From NCBI GenBank assembly GCA_027070475.1, contig JALXDT010000126.1, positions 1-6,430 on the forward strand: a DNA stretch of 6,430 nt, written 5' to 3'. How positions within the stretch are numbered: position 1 is the first letter of the stretch; every line of letters starts with the position of its first letter. Below are positions 5,650 to 6,430 of the stretch, in pieces. The translations under genes were made by a program, and so were the position numbers. This DNA is from Candidatus Aminicenantota bacterium. Its GTDB lineage: Bacteria > Acidobacteriota > Aminicenantia > JAMOAD01. The notes under the pieces were generated by a model. The model was not told where the DNA came from, searched no databases, and saw only the letters and a list, made by a program, of their open reading frames with translations.

Positions 5650-6430
5650 CCAAACTTCCTTTCTATTAATATTTTAGCCTTTTTTCTTACAGGCTCGGGA
5701 ATATCCTTATCCTTTTGAATCTGTTTAAGGTCTCTCACTATTAATTTATCAAGATAATTCAATGAAAAGCTGATAGGTGTTTTTGGATTTTTAATCAAAG
5801 AAAGAGCAACAGAATACTTTGATGTCCATTGTTTATTAAGCGTAATTCTTCTGATAACATCATCAGCCAGGCTTTTAAGTTTTGCAAAACTTTCAATCTC
5901 TGCATCTGTCAGTTTTGGGCTTTGTAAAACCGCTTCTCTTACAAGTCTATTAGGATCATTTATAAGTATCTTTCTTACCTCTTTATTTCCAAAAAGAGCA
6001 AATTTAATTTTCTCCCCCACAGTCATCTTTTTAATCATATTTAAATTAATCTTTTGTTCTATTATCCCATCTTCCATATCAAGTTCCACAGAAATTACAC
6101 TATCGTCATAATCTTCATATATTCCTTCCTCTTCTTCCTGTTCTTCTTCTACATCAGTTTCTCTCTTTTCCTCCCCTTCCTCTTCTTCTCCCAAAATGAA
6201 TCTTCTTTTCATTTCAATTAATCTAAATCTCTTTTCTTTAGATAAATTTGGATTGGAAATCAATACATCTATTATCTCTGGATGGGCAAGCAATTTAACC
6301 TCTTTGACTGAAAGTAATTCTAAAAGCTCTGAATCATTAGACTTTGCTATATCTATAAGAATTTGAGAAGGAATAGAAAAATTATCCAGAATTTCAATTA
6401 AAGTTTTTCTTTTAATTTTATCCTTTAAAT
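5646..6430 (-). CDS. helical-repeat protein with acidic linker, function unknown (5' end beyond window)
   Basis: The frame is open to the right edge, so the N-terminus is missing; about 261 residues are visible. The TTG at 6293-6291 is an internal Leu (VKLLAHPEI), not a start: coding continues upstream as ...SNDSELLELLSVKEVKLLAHPEI. Before the linker is an alpha-helical unit with HPEIIDVLISNPNLS. Then comes a strongly acidic, probably unstructured stretch (about 6102-6191, many Glu). After it are repeated helical units: NKEVRKILINDPNRLVREAVLQSP, then IKNPKTPISFSLNYLD and RDLKQIQKDKDIPEPVRKKA. The [NS]P-x-x-[TL]P spacing resembles HEAT/leucine-rich-variant (DUF2336-like) repeats that usually mediate protein contacts. 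No signal peptide or membrane segment is visible. It is the first visible gene of a translationally coupled string. I do not recognise a specific function. Confidence 0.8.
   Translation of the reverse strand, partial: LKDKIKRKTLIEILDNFSIPSQILIDIAKSNDSELLELLSVKEVKLLAHPEIIDVLISNPNLSKEKRFRLIEMKRRFILGEEEEGEEKRETDVEEEQEEEEGIYEDYDDSVISVELDMEDGIIEQKINLNMIKKMTVGEKIKFALFGNKEVRKILINDPNRLVREAVLQSPKLTDAEIESFAKLKSLADDVIRRITLNKQWTSKYSVALSLIKNPKTPISFSLNYLDKLIVRDLKQIQKDKDIPEPVRKKAKILIERKFG
6102..6195. other. polypyrimidine/polypurine tract coding the acidic linker
   Basis: The plus strand is almost pure pyrimidine here (runs of TTC, CTC, TCC), so the coding strand is a long purine run of GAA/GAG codons. Inside the message it contains several GGAGG- or GAGGA-like matches to the anti-Shine-Dalgarno. 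Such mirror-like purine tracts can slip during replication and may pause ribosomes. The reading frame remains open throughout. Confidence 0.6.

Noticed and set aside
6291..6293. TTG as the start codon of the repeat protein
   Set aside because: The frame stays open upstream to the window edge with protein-like sequence of the same helical character, and no Shine-Dalgarno precedes the TTG.

Overview
The window is AT-rich bacterial DNA, roughly one third G+C by eye, with tightly packed genes. It encodes a sigma-54 activator, a membrane diguanylate cyclase, a MenA-type prenyltransferase and a probable NlpC/P60 lipoprotein. Together these suggest a sigma-54-containing, quinone-using bacterium, probably Gram-negative. 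An anaerobe is plausible because the left-edge protein belongs to the NifX/NifB-like metal-cluster family. The repeat protein at the right edge resembles families I associate with Acidobacteriota and deltaproteobacterial lineages, but I cannot place the phylum from this sequence alone.

Left region (1-1649). Two genes diverge from a 177-bp intergenic region. On the minus strand is the start of a small NifX/NifB-type cluster-binding protein, cut by the window edge and recognised from its first 60 residues. On the plus strand is a PAS / AAA+ / Fis-HTH sigma-54 enhancer-binding protein. The intergenic region holds a good sigma-70-type promoter toward the regulator, a TA dinucleotide run, paired direct repeats that look like an activator site, and a half-convincing -24/-12 element toward the NifX-like gene. 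The arrangement recalls the orange-protein (ORP) locus of Desulfovibrio, where a sigma-54 activator controls divergent operons that include a NifX-like protein.

Middle (1646-3996). The regulator runs tail to tail into a minus-strand GGDEF protein, and their stop codons share one TTAA. The GGDEF gene has a TTG start and a perfect TATAAT upstream. Before it, on the same strand, is a MenA/UbiA prenyltransferase with its own strong promoter and Shine-Dalgarno sequence.

Right region (3997-6430). Four minus-strand genes overlap by 4, 4 and 8 bp in transcription order: a helical-repeat protein with an acidic linker (open at the window edge), an NlpC/P60 endopeptidase with a signal sequence, a TIGR00725/LOG-like Rossmann protein, and TruA. 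This is a translationally coupled operon of a housekeeping kind with no obvious common pathway.

I see no mobile element, CRISPR array, tRNA or rRNA. The only candidate for an unusual system is the left-edge regulator/NifX-like pair, most of which lies outside the window.
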